Below, in pieces: positions 55,362 to 64,000 of a DNA stretch of 64,000 bases. How positions within the stretch are numbered: position 1 is the first letter of the stretch; each line of letters starts with the position of its first letter. Below the pieces are notes generated by a model. The model did not search any database and was not told the DNA's origin. It worked only from the letters and a program-made list of their open reading frames with translations. Source of the DNA: Salinicola tamaricis (GTDB lineage: Bacteria; Pseudomonadota; Gammaproteobacteria; Pseudomonadales; Halomonadaceae); assembly GCF_003006155.1 (NCBI RefSeq), contig NZ_CP023559.1, forward strand, positions 2,728,001 through 2,792,000, read 5' to 3'. The position numbers and the translations under genes were made by a program.

Positions 55362-56994
55362 ATGCGGCGTTCGCTTACCGACAGCACGTTTCTGCGCTTC
55401 TACCTGGCGCTGTTGGCCGCACTGGTGATCACCTTCGGGCTGGCGCTGTTCGGCTTTCTGATGGTCGACAAGGTGCGTCAGGAGCACTATCGCGAAAGCC
55501 TGGTCAGCGGCCCGCTGGCGCTGCTCGCCGATCTGGTCTCGCGCCAGCCGCTGGAGAGGCGCGACGACTGGCTCGCGTCGATGGCCTCGACCCTGGGCAT
55601 GCCCCTGGGTCTGTTTCGGCTCGAGGATCTTTCGCTCGACTACTTCGAGCGCGCCCGGCTGGAAGAGAAGCGCCCGGTGATCGAGGCCGCCGACGACGGC
55701 TGGCGCTCGCTCTACAAGGTGCCGCAGTCCGACTGGGTGCTGGCGGCGCGCATCAACTCGCTCAACGAGATGCAGCTGCGCGGCATCACCGAGGTCCTGC
55801 GCAGCTGGCTCAGCGGTGAGTCGGACAAGGTGCAGGCCAAGCGCCTGCATCGGGTGCAGCAGCAGTTCCAGGTACCGGTGGGGCTCTACGCCGATCCGCC
55901 ATCCAACGTCGATCCGATCCAGGCGACCCGGCTCGATGCCGGTGAAGTCGTGGTGCGACTCGATTCCAGCCTGAGCGCGCTCTATATCCACGCACGGGTC
56001 GGTCCTGATCGCTGGCTGCGCATCGGCCCGTTGCCCAGCTTCGAGGCGATGCCGCTGTCACTGGCGCTGTCGCTGTTGATCATCGTGTTGATCACCTTGG
56101 CAGGGGCGATCTATCTCATCGTGTGGAGCGTCGAGGGCCGGGTCGGCCGACTCGAGCGTGCGGCGACACGGATCGCCGCCGGCCATCTCAACGCTCGCGT
56201 GCGGGTCGATGGCAACGATTTCCTCGGCCGTCTGGGCATGGCGCTCAACGGCATGGCGGCGCAGGTGCAGTCGCTGTTGCGCAGCCAGCAGAGATGATCC
56301 GCGCGGTCTCCCACGAGCTGCGCACGCCAGTGGCGCGTATCCGCTTCGCGGTGCAGATGCTCGAGGATCTCTACGGCGAGGGCCATGCGCGCAAGCAGTT
56401 GGAGGGCATCGACGAGGATATCTCCGAGCTCGATCGTCTGATCGATGAGATCCTCACCTATGCCAAGCTCGACAGCGAGAACGCCCAGGGCGTGACGCTC
56501 AAGACCGAAAGTCTGGAGTGCCGCGCGCTGGCGTGGCGGGTGCTGGAGATATTAAGCCCGCTGCATCCGCATCTGACGCTGACGGTGGTCGACGGCGAGG
56601 AGTTGGAGGTGGAGGCGGAGCCGCGCTATCTGCAGCGGGCGGTGCAGAACCTGGTCGCCAACGCCTGCCGCCACGCCGAGACCCAGGTCTGCGTCAAGAT
56701 CCACCGTGAGCCACGCGCGATCCGTATCGATGTCGAGGACGACGGCCCCGGCGTGCCGGAGAAGGATCGTATCGCCATCTTCAAGCCCTTTGCACGGCTC
56801 GATGACAGCCGCACGCGACGCTCCGGCGGCTATGGCCTGGGGCTGTCGATCGTGCAGAAGATCATGGCGTGGCACGGTGGCAACGTGGTGGTGGACCGCA
56901 GCGAGCGCCTGGGCGGGCGCGTTTCAGTCTGCTGCTGCCGCTGCACGCGCGTGAATCGATCAGTCCGCTCAATTTCGACGACGGCGCTCAGTGA
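55362..56994 (+). CDS. rstB: Sensor histidine kinase, RstB-like, two frame slips
   Basis: About 545 residues. An N-terminal helix (LRFYLALLAALVITFGLALF), periplasmic domain, second helix and HAMP lead to MIRAVSHELRTPVARIRFAV (H-box). A slip near 56290 precedes the H-box, and a second near 56925 changes the last residues to PLHARESISPLNFDD. N-box QNLVANACRHAE and G-boxes VEDDGPGVPEKD, GGYGLGLSIVQKI are intact. Ends at 56994 overlapping metR by seven bases, convergently. Confidence 0.82.
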
Positions 56995-57927
56995 GCGCCG
57001 CTGATAACCGCCAGGCCGGTTTGATGCCGCTCAGCACCGCGAAAGAGGTATTCCCGCGCGGTGCGAATGAAATCCTCCATCCACGGCAGCGCCCGGTCGT
57101 TGTCGCGAACCGCTGCGTAGAGCGTGCTCCACACCCCCTCCCTTGCCCAGCGGCAGCGCCTTGACGTAGTCGCGCTCCAGATACTCGGTCAGGGCCCAGT
57201 TGGGCAGGGCGCAGACGCCACGCCCGCTGGCCACCAGCTGCATCATCATCACCGTCAGCTCGGCGCTGCGGATCTCGCGCGGGCGAATCGCCGCCGGCTC
57301 CAGGAACTGGGTGAAGATATCCAGCCGCGAGTGGTCGATGGGGTAGACGATCAGCGTCTCGGCGGCCAGATCCGGCGGCTCCACCCAGCTCTGCCCGGCC
57401 AGGGCGTGCTGCTTGGCCACCGCCAGCAGCCCCTCGTAGCGGAACAGGGGGGCATAGTGGATGCCGGGCAGCGGCTCGGGGTTGTCGGTGATCACCAGAT
57501 CGAGCGCTTCGCGCACCAGCGCCGGCAGCAGGTCGAAATTCTGCCCGCTGGGGATGTCCACTTCTACTTCGGGCCAGTGATCGCGGAAGTGGTCGACCGT
57601 GGGCATCAGCCACTGGAAGCAGCTATGGCACTCGATCGCCATGTGCAGGCGGCCCTGCTCGTGCCCGGCGAGGCGGGCGAGGTCGCGCTCGGCCAGGCGC
57701 AGCTGCGGGAGCACCTGCTCGGCCAGGGTCAGCAGCCGCTCGCCGGCGCGGGTGAAGGCGACCGGGCGCGTCTTGCGCGCGAACAGCGGCATGCCCAGGC
57801 GCGACTCCAGATCCTTGATCTGGTGCGACAGCGCCGACTGGGTGAGATGAACACGCTCCGCCGCCTCGACCAGCGAGCCGGTATCTCGCAGGGCGATCAG
57901 CGTACGGAGGTGGCGAAGTTCGAGCAT
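56988..57927 (-). CDS. metR: LysR-family activator MetR, one frame slip
   Basis: About 312 residues from MLELRHLRTLIALRDTG; ATG 57945 adds six. The HTH (HLTQSALSHQIKDLESRLG) and the segment MAIECHSCFQWLMPT match MetR closely. A slip near 57135 leads to VWSTLYAAVRDNDRALPWME and the end at 56988. MetR activates metE and other methionine genes using homocysteine. Its normal divergent partner metE is reduced to a remnant here (58033-58228). Confidence 0.88.
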
Positions 57928-58032
57928 GCTATGAATATTGTTCACGTCAGGGATTGAGAAAGCGCGTTTGATCCAGGGAGAGGGCGTGGCGAGACTGCAC
58001 GTCTGGCCGTCGGCCCCCGATGTTACCCGCTA

Positions 58033-58228
58033 ATGCACACAGACCCTACCCATCACGAGCCAGGTTCACCCGCTCGGCTATCCGCGGATCGGCGCCCACC
58101 GCGAACTGAAGAGGGCCGTCGAGGCCTATTGGCAAGGCGCACTCGACCGCGATGCGCTCGGACAGATGGGCAAGCGCCTGCGCTTGGCGCGCTGGCAGGA
58201 CCTGCGTCGGCCGCGCTGCACATGGTAG
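58033..58228 (+). pseudogene. metE: N-terminal remnant of cobalamin-independent methionine synthase
   Basis: After ATG 58033 one slip leads to [20 protein letters not shown], then [20 protein letters not shown]. This is the MetE N-terminus (LGFPRVG-RRELKKA-ESYW pattern). The frame ends at a TAG at 58228 after about 60 codons, and nothing after it resembles the remaining 690 residues. Divergence from metR is the standard MetR-metE layout. A large deletion removed the enzyme. Confidence 0.78.
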
Positions 58229-58238
58229 TCTTCGTCAC

Positions 58239-58269
58239 GCGCTGTGAGTTCGCTCGCGGCGCTTTTTTT
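58239..58269 (+). terminator. Terminator after the metE remnant
   Basis: GCGCTGTGAG (58239-58248), loop TTCG, CTCGCGGCGC (58253-58262), then seven T. A 10-bp stem with two G-U pairs and a UUCG tetraloop. It lies 11 bases after the remnant stop, probably the original metE terminator left by the deletion. Confidence 0.9.
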
Positions 58270-58291
58270 ATCGTCCAACGGCGCGCTGTTG

Positions 58292-58361
58292 TCAGCCAAT
58301 CATTCTCAGTCAAACATTCTCAGCCAATCGCTCTCAGCCAATCGCTCTCAGACAACCATAT
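58292..58361. repeat. 14-bp tandem repeat, four to five copies
   Basis: Units TCAGCCAATCATTC, TCAGTCAAACATTC, TCAGCCAATCGCTC (twice) and a degenerate fifth. It ends 15 bases before the start of the lipoprotein gene at 58376. Confidence 0.9.
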
Positions 58362-58375
58362 TCGGGAACTCGCTC

Positions 58376-59191
58376 ATGTCTTCTGCGCCTCTCGTCGCTT
58401 TTCGCCGTGCTCTGCATCGCGCCCTGACGTCGCCCGCGCGCCCAGGCTCGCCGCCACGCTTCTGCTCGCTTCGCTGGCCACCGGCTGTGCCGGTGGTGTC
58501 CAGCCGACATCGGGTGGGTCGGGCGCTGGCGGGGGTACCGGTGTCGATAGCCCGAAGGCGGCCGACGCGCCGCAGTCGCCGCTGCTGCCGAGTGCCTTCT
58601 TCGCCGATGGCGGCGAGCGCTTCAGCGCCTGGCGCTGTACGCCGTCGCAGAATCTGGTGACCACCACGCCGGACGCCAAGCGCCTGCGCCTGTGGACTGC
58701 CCTCGGCAGCACCGAACTGCAGCGTGCGGTGGCGACCGATGGTGAGCGCTACGTGCTCGGCGGGGTCGCCTTCGAGCGTCATGGTCGCGATGCCCGGGTC
58801 GAGAGCGACCATGGCCAGCTGGTCTGCGCGCTGGCTAGCGAACGCGCGACCACCACGCGCCGGGCGCATCCGCAGAGCATCTTCTACGCCAGCGGCAACG
58901 AGCCGGGCTGGAACGTCTCGTTGGACCGTCAGACCACCACCCTGACGCTGGTGTCCGATTACGGCCAGGCGACCGATACCTTCCGCTACCCGCGTGGCCT
59001 CGGTGAAGAACGGCAGCGATGCCCGCATGGTGCTGGTCAGCGACAGCGGGCGTCGGCCGCTGGAAATGGATCTGCGCGCCGGCGCCTGCTTCGACGACAT
59101 GAGCGGGCAGCCATGGCCGGTCAAGGTGACCCTGCGCTACGGGCGCCACGAGTGGCAGGGTTGCGGGCAGGGTGTCGAGGCCAAGCGCTAA
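58376..59191 (+). CDS. Lipoprotein, COG3650-like, two frame slips
   Basis: About 272 residues. A hydrophobic signal with lipobox LATGC is separated from the start MSSAPLVAFRRALHRAL by a slip near 58440. The mature domain has ASGNEPGWNVSLDRQTTTLT. A second slip near 59005 leads to MDLRAGACFDDMSGQPWPVK, then LRYGRHEWQGCGQG. The Cys pair and GNEPGW pattern place it near the COG3650 predicted lipoproteins. Function unknown. Confidence 0.7.
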
Positions 59192-59349
59192 CATTTGAGC
59201 AATTTAATCGAATGGTTTGTGCCAATATTCGCGGTTTTTATTTCAAAAACCACAATGAATAATGGTGGTCAGCGTTCACCCGCCGCCTTGGGCGGTGGGC
59301 TTCACCTCTACGCGCCAAACCTTCACCCTCTGCTAGGGAAGCTTCGTCC

Positions 59350-59958
59350 ATGACACAACGCATCCTGCTGATCACCAGCTCGCTGTTCGGCGAGAATGGC
59401 CAGTCTCGCGGCCTCGCCGCGGTTTTCAAGTCCGCACTCGAAGGGCGCGATGTCGCGCTGGTCGAGCGTGACGTGGTCGCAAGTGAACTACCGCACCTGA
59501 GCGGCGAAGAGATGGGTAGCTGGATGACCGAGCCCAGTGCGCGCACCCCGGAGCAGGTCGCCCTTGCGGGCCACTCCGACGTGCTGCTGGCCGAGGTCGA
59601 GGCCGCCGACCTGATCGTGCTCGCAGTACCGCTCTACAATCTCGGCATCCCCAGCCAGCTCAAGGCGTGGTTCGACCGTATCCTGCGCGCGGGCAAGACC
59701 TTCAAGTACACCGAAAATGGCCCGGTAGGCCTGCTCGAAGGCAAGTCAGGACTGATCCTGGCGGCGCGCGGCGGCCAGTACGCTGGCACCGAGATGGATT
59801 CGCAGACGCCGCACCTGCGCCACATGCTGGGGCTGATCGGCATCCAGGATGTCCATGCCATCTATGCCGAAGGCCTCAACATGGGTGACGGCCAGAAACA
59901 GGCGGCCCTGGCCGAAGCCAAGCAGGCGATTGCCGAGTACGTCAGCACTCACTGCTGA
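59350..59958 (+). CDS. azoR: FMN-dependent NADH-azoreductase
   Basis: 202 residues, flavodoxin-like fold. Motifs ITSSLFGENGQSRGLAAVFK and PLYNLGIPSQLKAWFDRIL match AzoR, as does LAARGGQYAGTEMDSQ. Reduces azo bonds and quinones with NADH, cytoplasmic. Isolated gene followed by a strong hairpin. Confidence 0.92.
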   Translation: MTQRILLITSSLFGENGQSRGLAAVFKSALEGRDVALVERDVVASELPHLSGEEMGSWMTEPSARTPEQVALAGHSDVLLAEVEAADLIVLAVPLYNLGIPSQLKAWFDRILRAGKTFKYTENGPVGLLEGKSGLILAARGGQYAGTEMDSQTPHLRHMLGLIGIQDVHAIYAEGLNMGDGQKQAALAEAKQAIAEYVSTHC

Positions 59959-59977
59959 GAACGCTATCGCCTTGGGC

Positions 59978-60011
59978 CAAGCGCCCGCTACCTGACGGTG
60001 GCGGGCGCTTG
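59978..60011. terminator. Bidirectional hairpin between azoR and the DUF457 gene
   Basis: CAAGCGCCCGCTACC (59978-59992) with GGTGGCGGGCGCTTG (59997-60011), loop TGAC. A 15-bp stem with one G-T. It lies between convergent stops. Confidence 0.8.
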
Positions 60012-60030
60012 TCGTTGGGCGTGGCGAATG

Positions 60031-61077
60031 CTATCCAGGCCCATCCGCCATGTCGCGAGGAGGGAGAACCGGTTCGACGCTGGTATCGACCACCCGCGCC
60101 AGCAGACGTTCGAGCAGCGCGCGCTCGGGGCGCCCCTGGCTTTCGCGCACGCTGGGCACGGGGTGCCAGTTGCCGGTGGCATCGCGGGCGGCGAGGGTGA
60201 AGACGAACGGATGCAGGCCGGGGATGCCCAGACGCAGATCGGTGGCAGTCAGGTGCGGTTGGGCGTCTGACGTGATCACGTCGTAGCGCAGGAAAGGCCC
60301 GCTGAACCAGGCCAGGCGCTGGCCATCCGCGGTGGCCAGCGCGGCCTGTCTCCAGGTGTTGTCGCCTAGCGGCCAGGAATTCAGCGTCACCGGCGCGTCT
60401 CCGTCCAGCAGCCCCACCCAGCCCTCCAGCGCCTGACCCTGATCGATCACCGTCACCCGCCACAGCAGCGTGGTCAACGGTGCCGGCTGCACCAGCATGG
60501 GTGCCTGCGCCAGGCCGCGGGCGGCCAGGGCACTCTTGACCCGTGACTCGACGAACGCCTGGGCGCCCAGGCTGAAGCCGATGTAGGCGCAGGAGAGCCC
60601 CAGCGCGATGCTCAGCGGGCGCCGCCGCGGGCGGATGGCGAACACGATCACCCCGATCAGCAGCGGCAGCGTGTAGGCGGGGTCGATGATGAACAGGCTG
60701 TGCCAGCTCACCGGTGGCAGCGGCAGCGGCCACAGCAGTTGAGTGCCGTAGGTGGTGAAAGCGTCGAGCAGCGGGTGGGTCAGCAGGCAGAGCGCGAACA
60801 GCCACCACCAGTGGGTGAAGGAGGCGATCTCGCGGCTACGCCGCCAGCGGCTGGCCAACCCCGCCAGCAGCGTAGCCAGCGCGGTGAGCACCAGCAGCGA
60901 GTGGCTGAAGCCACGGTGGCGGGTGTAGTCGGCCACGGCGTCGCCGTAGTCGATCGCCACGTCCAGATCGGGCAGGGAACCCAGCGCCGCGCCCAGCAGC
61001 AGCGCGCGGCGCCCCAGGCGCGGCATGACCACACCGGCGACGGCGGCGCCCAGGCAGGCTTGTGTCAGCGAATCCAT
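60031..61077 (-). CDS. Membrane-bound metal-dependent hydrolase (YdjM/DUF457 type)
   Basis: 348 residues. The N-terminal 190 residues hold four or five helices with the metal motif HRGFSHSLL and LLTHPLLDAFTTYGTQLLWP. A soluble C-terminal domain of unknown function follows. Relatives are inner-membrane proteins with a predicted phospholipase-like hydrolase; the substrate is unknown. Divergent from the glyoxalase gene. Confidence 0.82.
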   Translation of the reverse strand: MDSLTQACLGAAVAGVVMPRLGRRALLLGAALGSLPDLDVAIDYGDAVADYTRHRGFSHSLLVLTALATLLAGLASRWRRSREIASFTHWWWLFALCLLTHPLLDAFTTYGTQLLWPLPLPPVSWHSLFIIDPAYTLPLLIGVIVFAIRPRRRPLSIALGLSCAYIGFSLGAQAFVESRVKSALAARGLAQAPMLVQPAPLTTLLWRVTVIDQGQALEGWVGLLDGDAPVTLNSWPLGDNTWRQAALATADGQRLAWFSGPFLRYDVITSDAQPHLTATDLRLGIPGLHPFVFTLAARDATGNWHPVPSVRESQGRPERALLERLLARVVDTSVEPVLPPRDMADGPG

Positions 61078-61249
61078 GCTTACTCCTCGATAGGGATGGC
61101 TGAATTGTGTGCGAGCCGCGCGGGGGCGTCGAGTGCGCGATCAGCGGCGCTGGGGAGGAAGCCGCAAGAAGCGGGCGCGGCATTCACCGCCGCGCGTTCC
61201 TGGTCTACCATGAAACGGTTCAACTCACTGACGAATCAGGAAGATTCCC

Positions 61250-61690
61250 ATGGAATACCTGCACACGATGGTGCGCGTGTCGGATCTCGATGCCTCGCTG
61301 CACTTCTATTGCGACCTGCTCGGCCTCGAGGAGGTATCGCGCAAGGAGAGCGAAAAGGGCCGTTTCACGCTGGTCTTCCTCGCCACCCCCAACGACCGGC
61401 CGCGCGCCGAAGCGGAACAGTCTCCGATGGTCGAGCTGACCTACAACTGGGACCCGGAGACCTACACCGGTGGGCGCAATTTCGGCCACCTGGCCTACCG
61501 TGTCGACGACATCTATGCGCTGTGCGACAAGCTCCAGAGCAATGGCGTGACCATCAATCGCCCGCCGCGGGATGGCCATATGGCCTTCGTGCGTTCGCCT
61601 GACGGTATCTCCATCGAACTGCTGCAGAAGGGCGAGCCGAAGCCGGCGCAGGAGCCCTGGGCGTCGATGGAAAACACCGGCTCCTGGTAA
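61250..61690 (+). CDS. gloA: Glyoxalase I-like VOC protein
   Basis: 146 residues. Lactoylglutathione lyase fold with two beta-alpha repeats: [20 protein letters not shown] and [20 protein letters not shown]. Expected metal ligands include His near the start, Glu in MVELTYNW, His in FGHLAYR and Glu in SIELLQKG. Converts methylglyoxal hemithioacetal to lactoylglutathione. It precedes the tspO-like gene by five bases. Confidence 0.9.
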   Translation: MEYLHTMVRVSDLDASLHFYCDLLGLEEVSRKESEKGRFTLVFLATPNDRPRAEAEQSPMVELTYNWDPETYTGGRNFGHLAYRVDDIYALCDKLQSNGVTINRPPRDGHMAFVRSPDGISIELLQKGEPKPAQEPWASMENTGSW

Positions 61691-61695
61691 GTCGC

Positions 61696-62169
61696 ATGAA
61701 TCGCTCGTTCGCGATCTTTCTCGGCTGGCTGCTGCTGGTGGCGCTCGCCGCCAGCAGCGGCATTCTGACGCCGCCCGGCCCCTGGTACGCAGCACTCACC
61801 AAACCGCCGCTGACGCCCCCGGACTGGCTCTTTCCGGTGGCCTGGACGCTACTCTATCTGCTGATGGCGGTGGCCGCCTGGCGGGTCACGCTGGTGGCAC
61901 CACCTGGGCAGCGACGCCGGGCCCTGATCCCGTTCGTCGCCCAGCTCGTCGCCAACGCGCTGTGGTCGTGGCTGTTCTTCGGCGCCCACTGGATGTTGGT
62001 GGGACTGCTCGATCTGCTGCTGATGTGGGGGCTGATCGTATGGACGCTGGTGACCTTCTCTCGCTACTCGCGACTGGCGGTGGTGCTGTTGCTGCCCTAC
62101 CTGATCTGGGTCAGTTTCGCGGGCTATCTCAACGCCGGGTTGTTGGTGCTCAATTTTTCCACCGGTTGA
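61696..62169 (+). CDS. tspO: TspO/MBR family membrane protein
   Basis: 157 residues, five predicted helices. Conserved segments WYAALTKPPLTPPDWLFPVA, QLVANALWSWLFFGAHWM and LPYLIWVSFAGYLNAGLLVL match TspO. Binds tetrapyrroles or cholesterol-like ligands and is usually linked to stress. Operon with the glyoxalase. Confidence 0.9.
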   Translation: MNRSFAIFLGWLLLVALAASSGILTPPGPWYAALTKPPLTPPDWLFPVAWTLLYLLMAVAAWRVTLVAPPGQRRRALIPFVAQLVANALWSWLFFGAHWMLVGLLDLLLMWGLIVWTLVTFSRYSRLAVVLLLPYLIWVSFAGYLNAGLLVLNFSTG

Positions 62170-62215
62170 GCATTGAACCCGCCGGGGCACAGACAGGAAC
62201 CAGCCAGGAGGCTGT

Positions 62216-62911
62216 ATGGGCGAGAACGCTTGGCCAGTATCGTTGCCGGCGACAATCGAGGCCGCCCTGCGCCGGGAGGCGGCCGAGCTCGAGCGCCTGG
62301 ATCGCGATACCTATGCGCGCTTTGGACGCGACCCCTGCGAGCCGATCGTGGGGCTCGGCCCGTGCGATGCGTCGCTAGCGATCTTCGGCCGTGACCCGGG
62401 GACCCGCGAGGTCGAGACCGGAGAGCCGTTCGTCGGTGCCGGGGGGCAGAAGGTGCGAGGCGAACTCTACCGGCACCGCTACCATGAGCCGCTGCCGGAT
62501 CTCGAGGCGTCTCTAGCGATCGGCCGCGAACTGTTCTGGATCAATACCGTGCCCTACAAGCCGCAGGGCAACAAGGCGTGGTCGATGGCGGTCAAGCGCC
62601 GCTTCCAACCGCTAATGGCGCAGCTGCTCGATACCTGCTGGCAAGGCGAGCGAATCATCACACTGGGGCGGGAAGCCTTCTTGTGGTTCGGCATCGGGCA
62701 GCCGCGCGAGGTGCGCGCGGCGCTCGACGCTTTCTGGGCGCGGGAGGATCGCTTCGCGACGCTGCATCAGGTCGAGCTGCGCCTGCCGGGCGGTCACGAA
62801 CGTGCCTTCACGCTGGCACCACTACCGCATCCGTCACCGCTCAATCAGCGCTGGTTCAAGCGTTTTCCCGAGCTGATGGCACAGCGTCTGGTGCAGCTCG
62901 ACTGGGCGTAG
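62216..62911 (+). CDS. Uracil-DNA-glycosylase-like protein
   Basis: 231 residues. ASLAIFGRDPGTREVE, GEPFVGAGGQKVRGEL, WINTVPYKPQGNKAW and the C-terminal PLPHPSPLNQRW match the UDG superfamily, family 4/5-like pattern. No Fe-S Cys cluster was obvious. Function is probably DNA repair or a DUF4918-like relative. Follows tspO by 46 bases. Confidence 0.8.
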   Translation: MGENAWPVSLPATIEAALRREAAELERLDRDTYARFGRDPCEPIVGLGPCDASLAIFGRDPGTREVETGEPFVGAGGQKVRGELYRHRYHEPLPDLEASLAIGRELFWINTVPYKPQGNKAWSMAVKRRFQPLMAQLLDTCWQGERIITLGREAFLWFGIGQPREVRAALDAFWAREDRFATLHQVELRLPGGHERAFTLAPLPHPSPLNQRWFKRFPELMAQRLVQLDWA

Positions 62912-62999
62912 AATAAACGCCATCTTCAGTATTAGATTTTATTAAAATAAAAAATGGCCACCTGCAAGGCACTACAAAGGCAGCAAAAAGCGGCAATCT
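62912..62999. terminator. AT-rich hairpin between the UDG-like and DoxX genes
   Basis: ATTTTATTAAAATAAAAAAT forms a short AT dyad near 62936-62955 with T- and A-rich flanks, between convergent stops. A weak terminator at most. Confidence 0.4.
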
Positions 63000-63401
63000 T
63001 CAGTCAGGCTTGAAGGCCATCCGCCCGCTTCCCAGGAACATCACTGCCAGCGCGGCGCCGAGGAACATTCCCTGCAGCTCCAGTGTCCAGCCCCCCTGGC
63101 CATTGAGGCTGTATAGCTGCGATAGATGGACCAGAACGATGGCGACCAGCATGTTGATCGCCATCAGCATCCCACCCAGACGTGCCTGCCAGCCAACGAT
63201 CGCCATCAGTGGTGCGATGATTTCACCTACCAGGACCCCATAGGCGACGAAGGAGGGCACGCCCATCTGCGCCAGCTGGTGGGCGATACCGTTGAGACTG
63301 GCGGGGTCCATGAGCTTGTGCAGGCCGTGAAGCAGGATCAGAATCCCCACACAGAGTCGTAGAAGAAGTTTACCCAGATCGTCGTTGTGCATGAAGCGCA
63401 T
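63000..63401 (-). CDS. DoxX family membrane protein
   Basis: 133 residues, four helices. LGKLLLRLCVGILILLHGLH, GVPSFVAYGVLVGEIIAPLM and QARLGGMLMAINMLVAIVLV match DoxX. ATG 63392 (MHNDDL) is an alternative start. Inner-membrane protein of uncertain function; some family members act in thiosulfate or quinone metabolism. Confidence 0.85.
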   Translation of the reverse strand: MRFMHNDDLGKLLLRLCVGILILLHGLHKLMDPASLNGIAHQLAQMGVPSFVAYGVLVGEIIAPLMAIVGWQARLGGMLMAINMLVAIVLVHLSQLYSLNGQGGWTLELQGMFLGAALAVMFLGSGRMAFKPD

Positions 63402-63681
63402 GGCTGAGCGAGTCCTTTTTTCAGGGAGGGAGAGATCGATGCGGGGTCGATGGCCGGCCCCGCGGCCGTTGAGAGTATCAGAGTTTGTTAATAGAAAGTT
63501 AATGCCATCAATGTCGTCATTGGCTTACAAATTAAATCGGCAAATTCGAATGTTATTTGAAGTTAAAAAAAGCGATACTCTTGTGCTTTCACGTTCCCGC
63601 GCTTCAAACTCGGCCGACACCGATTTTCGGGTGCGCGCCGTACCCGCGCCGAGCTAATAACAAGATTGCGAGCCTATCATC
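63402..63681. promoter_or_regulatory. AT-rich divergent promoter region
   Basis: Low in GC at 63480-63600, between DoxX and the partial gene. Both promoters are likely here. No motif was identified. Confidence 0.35.
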
Positions 63682-64000
63682 ATGCCTAGCCGCTATCTCT
63701 TCCATCTCTGGCGGCGCGTCACGCGTCCCCCTGATAGTCTGCCGGTAGAGCGCCGCCGCAGTTTCGAGATCATGGCCGAAATCTACTTGCTGGCGCTCTG
63801 CCTGCAGGCTCTCGTCGCGCCTTGGCTCTATCTGCTCGGGTATCAGGTCCTGGGGCATCTGAATCTCGTCTGTGTGCTCGCCTATGCGCTGGCGCTGCGC
63901 CTGCACCGCCAACTCTGGGTAGCGCTGGCGTTAGGGGTGAAGCTGAGCGCCTTCCTCTTGCTGCTGCTCTATGGCGCCTGGGTAACGGGCAGCGCCAACA
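63682..64000 (+). CDS. Membrane protein, 3' partial
   Basis: At least 106 residues from MPSRYLFHLWRRVTRPPDSL, open to the window end. After an N-terminal basic segment come three helices (YLLALCLQALVAPWLYLLGY, LNLVCVLAYALALRL and ALGVKLSAFLLLLLYGAWVT). The topology resembles N-terminal membrane parts of signalling proteins such as GGDEF proteins, but no catalytic domain is visible, so no function is assigned. Confidence 0.55.
   Translation, partial: MPSRYLFHLWRRVTRPPDSLPVERRRSFEIMAEIYLLALCLQALVAPWLYLLGYQVLGHLNLVCVLAYALALRLHRQLWVALALGVKLSAFLLLLLYGAWVTGSAN

Overview
The window is a high-GC gammaproteobacterial chromosome segment. It best fits a halophile of the Halomonadaceae (Halomonas, Salinicola or Kushneria type). 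This is inferred from gene content: a betaine/choline transporter of the BCCT family, MatAB/MadLM malonate use, a sorbitol/mannitol ABC operon, and PhoPQ-like, RstAB-like and MetR regulators. No rRNA, tRNA or CRISPR array was seen. About 50 single-base frame slips interrupt otherwise well-conserved genes, and two places show compensating slips. These look more like sequencing or assembly indels than true pseudogenes, so I annotate the full gene span and note each slip.

Layout. 1-6334: assimilatory nitrate block: nasA end, cobA/SUMT, a NarK-type nitrate transporter and the NIT-ANTAR regulator NasR. A sigma-54 promoter and a hairpin-rich leader with a 24-bp terminator precede narK. 6656-10343: small envelope and PepSY proteins and a PhoPQ-like two-component system with PhoP-box-like operators and a MITE-like insert. 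10438-25685: a long polyol catabolic operon: SorC regulator, sorbitol/mannitol ABC transporter, HAD phosphatase, two SDR dehydrogenases, sugar kinase, GatZ-like protein, FrcK-like kinase, mannitol dehydrogenase, xylulokinase and transaldolase. 25769-32998: divergent hydroxy-acid catabolic genes and a TctCBA tripartite tricarboxylate transporter, with a GntR regulator.

33107-38903: a flavin oxidoreductase of the LLM class, then a minus-strand cluster of thermostable-hemolysin-family protein, AMP-dependent acyl ligase, haem-oxygenase-like di-iron oxidase, SDR and TPR protein. I regard this cluster as the best candidate for an undescribed biosynthetic system. 39139-46790: BCCT transporter, then the malonate regulon matR, matA, matB, madL and madM. 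46829-49091: a diguanylate cyclase/phosphodiesterase pair. 49338-54188: extensin-like protein, lipoproteins, agmatine deiminase, SDR and aspartic protease. 54570-58228: RstAB-like system, MetR, and a truncated metE remnant. 58376-64000: lipoprotein, azoreductase, DUF457-type hydrolase, glyoxalase, TspO, uracil-DNA-glycosylase-like protein, DoxX and a partial membrane protein.

A recurrent feature is short tandem repeats (13-18 bp units, different sequence each time) in the spacers of operons. Several lie just upstream of a start codon.
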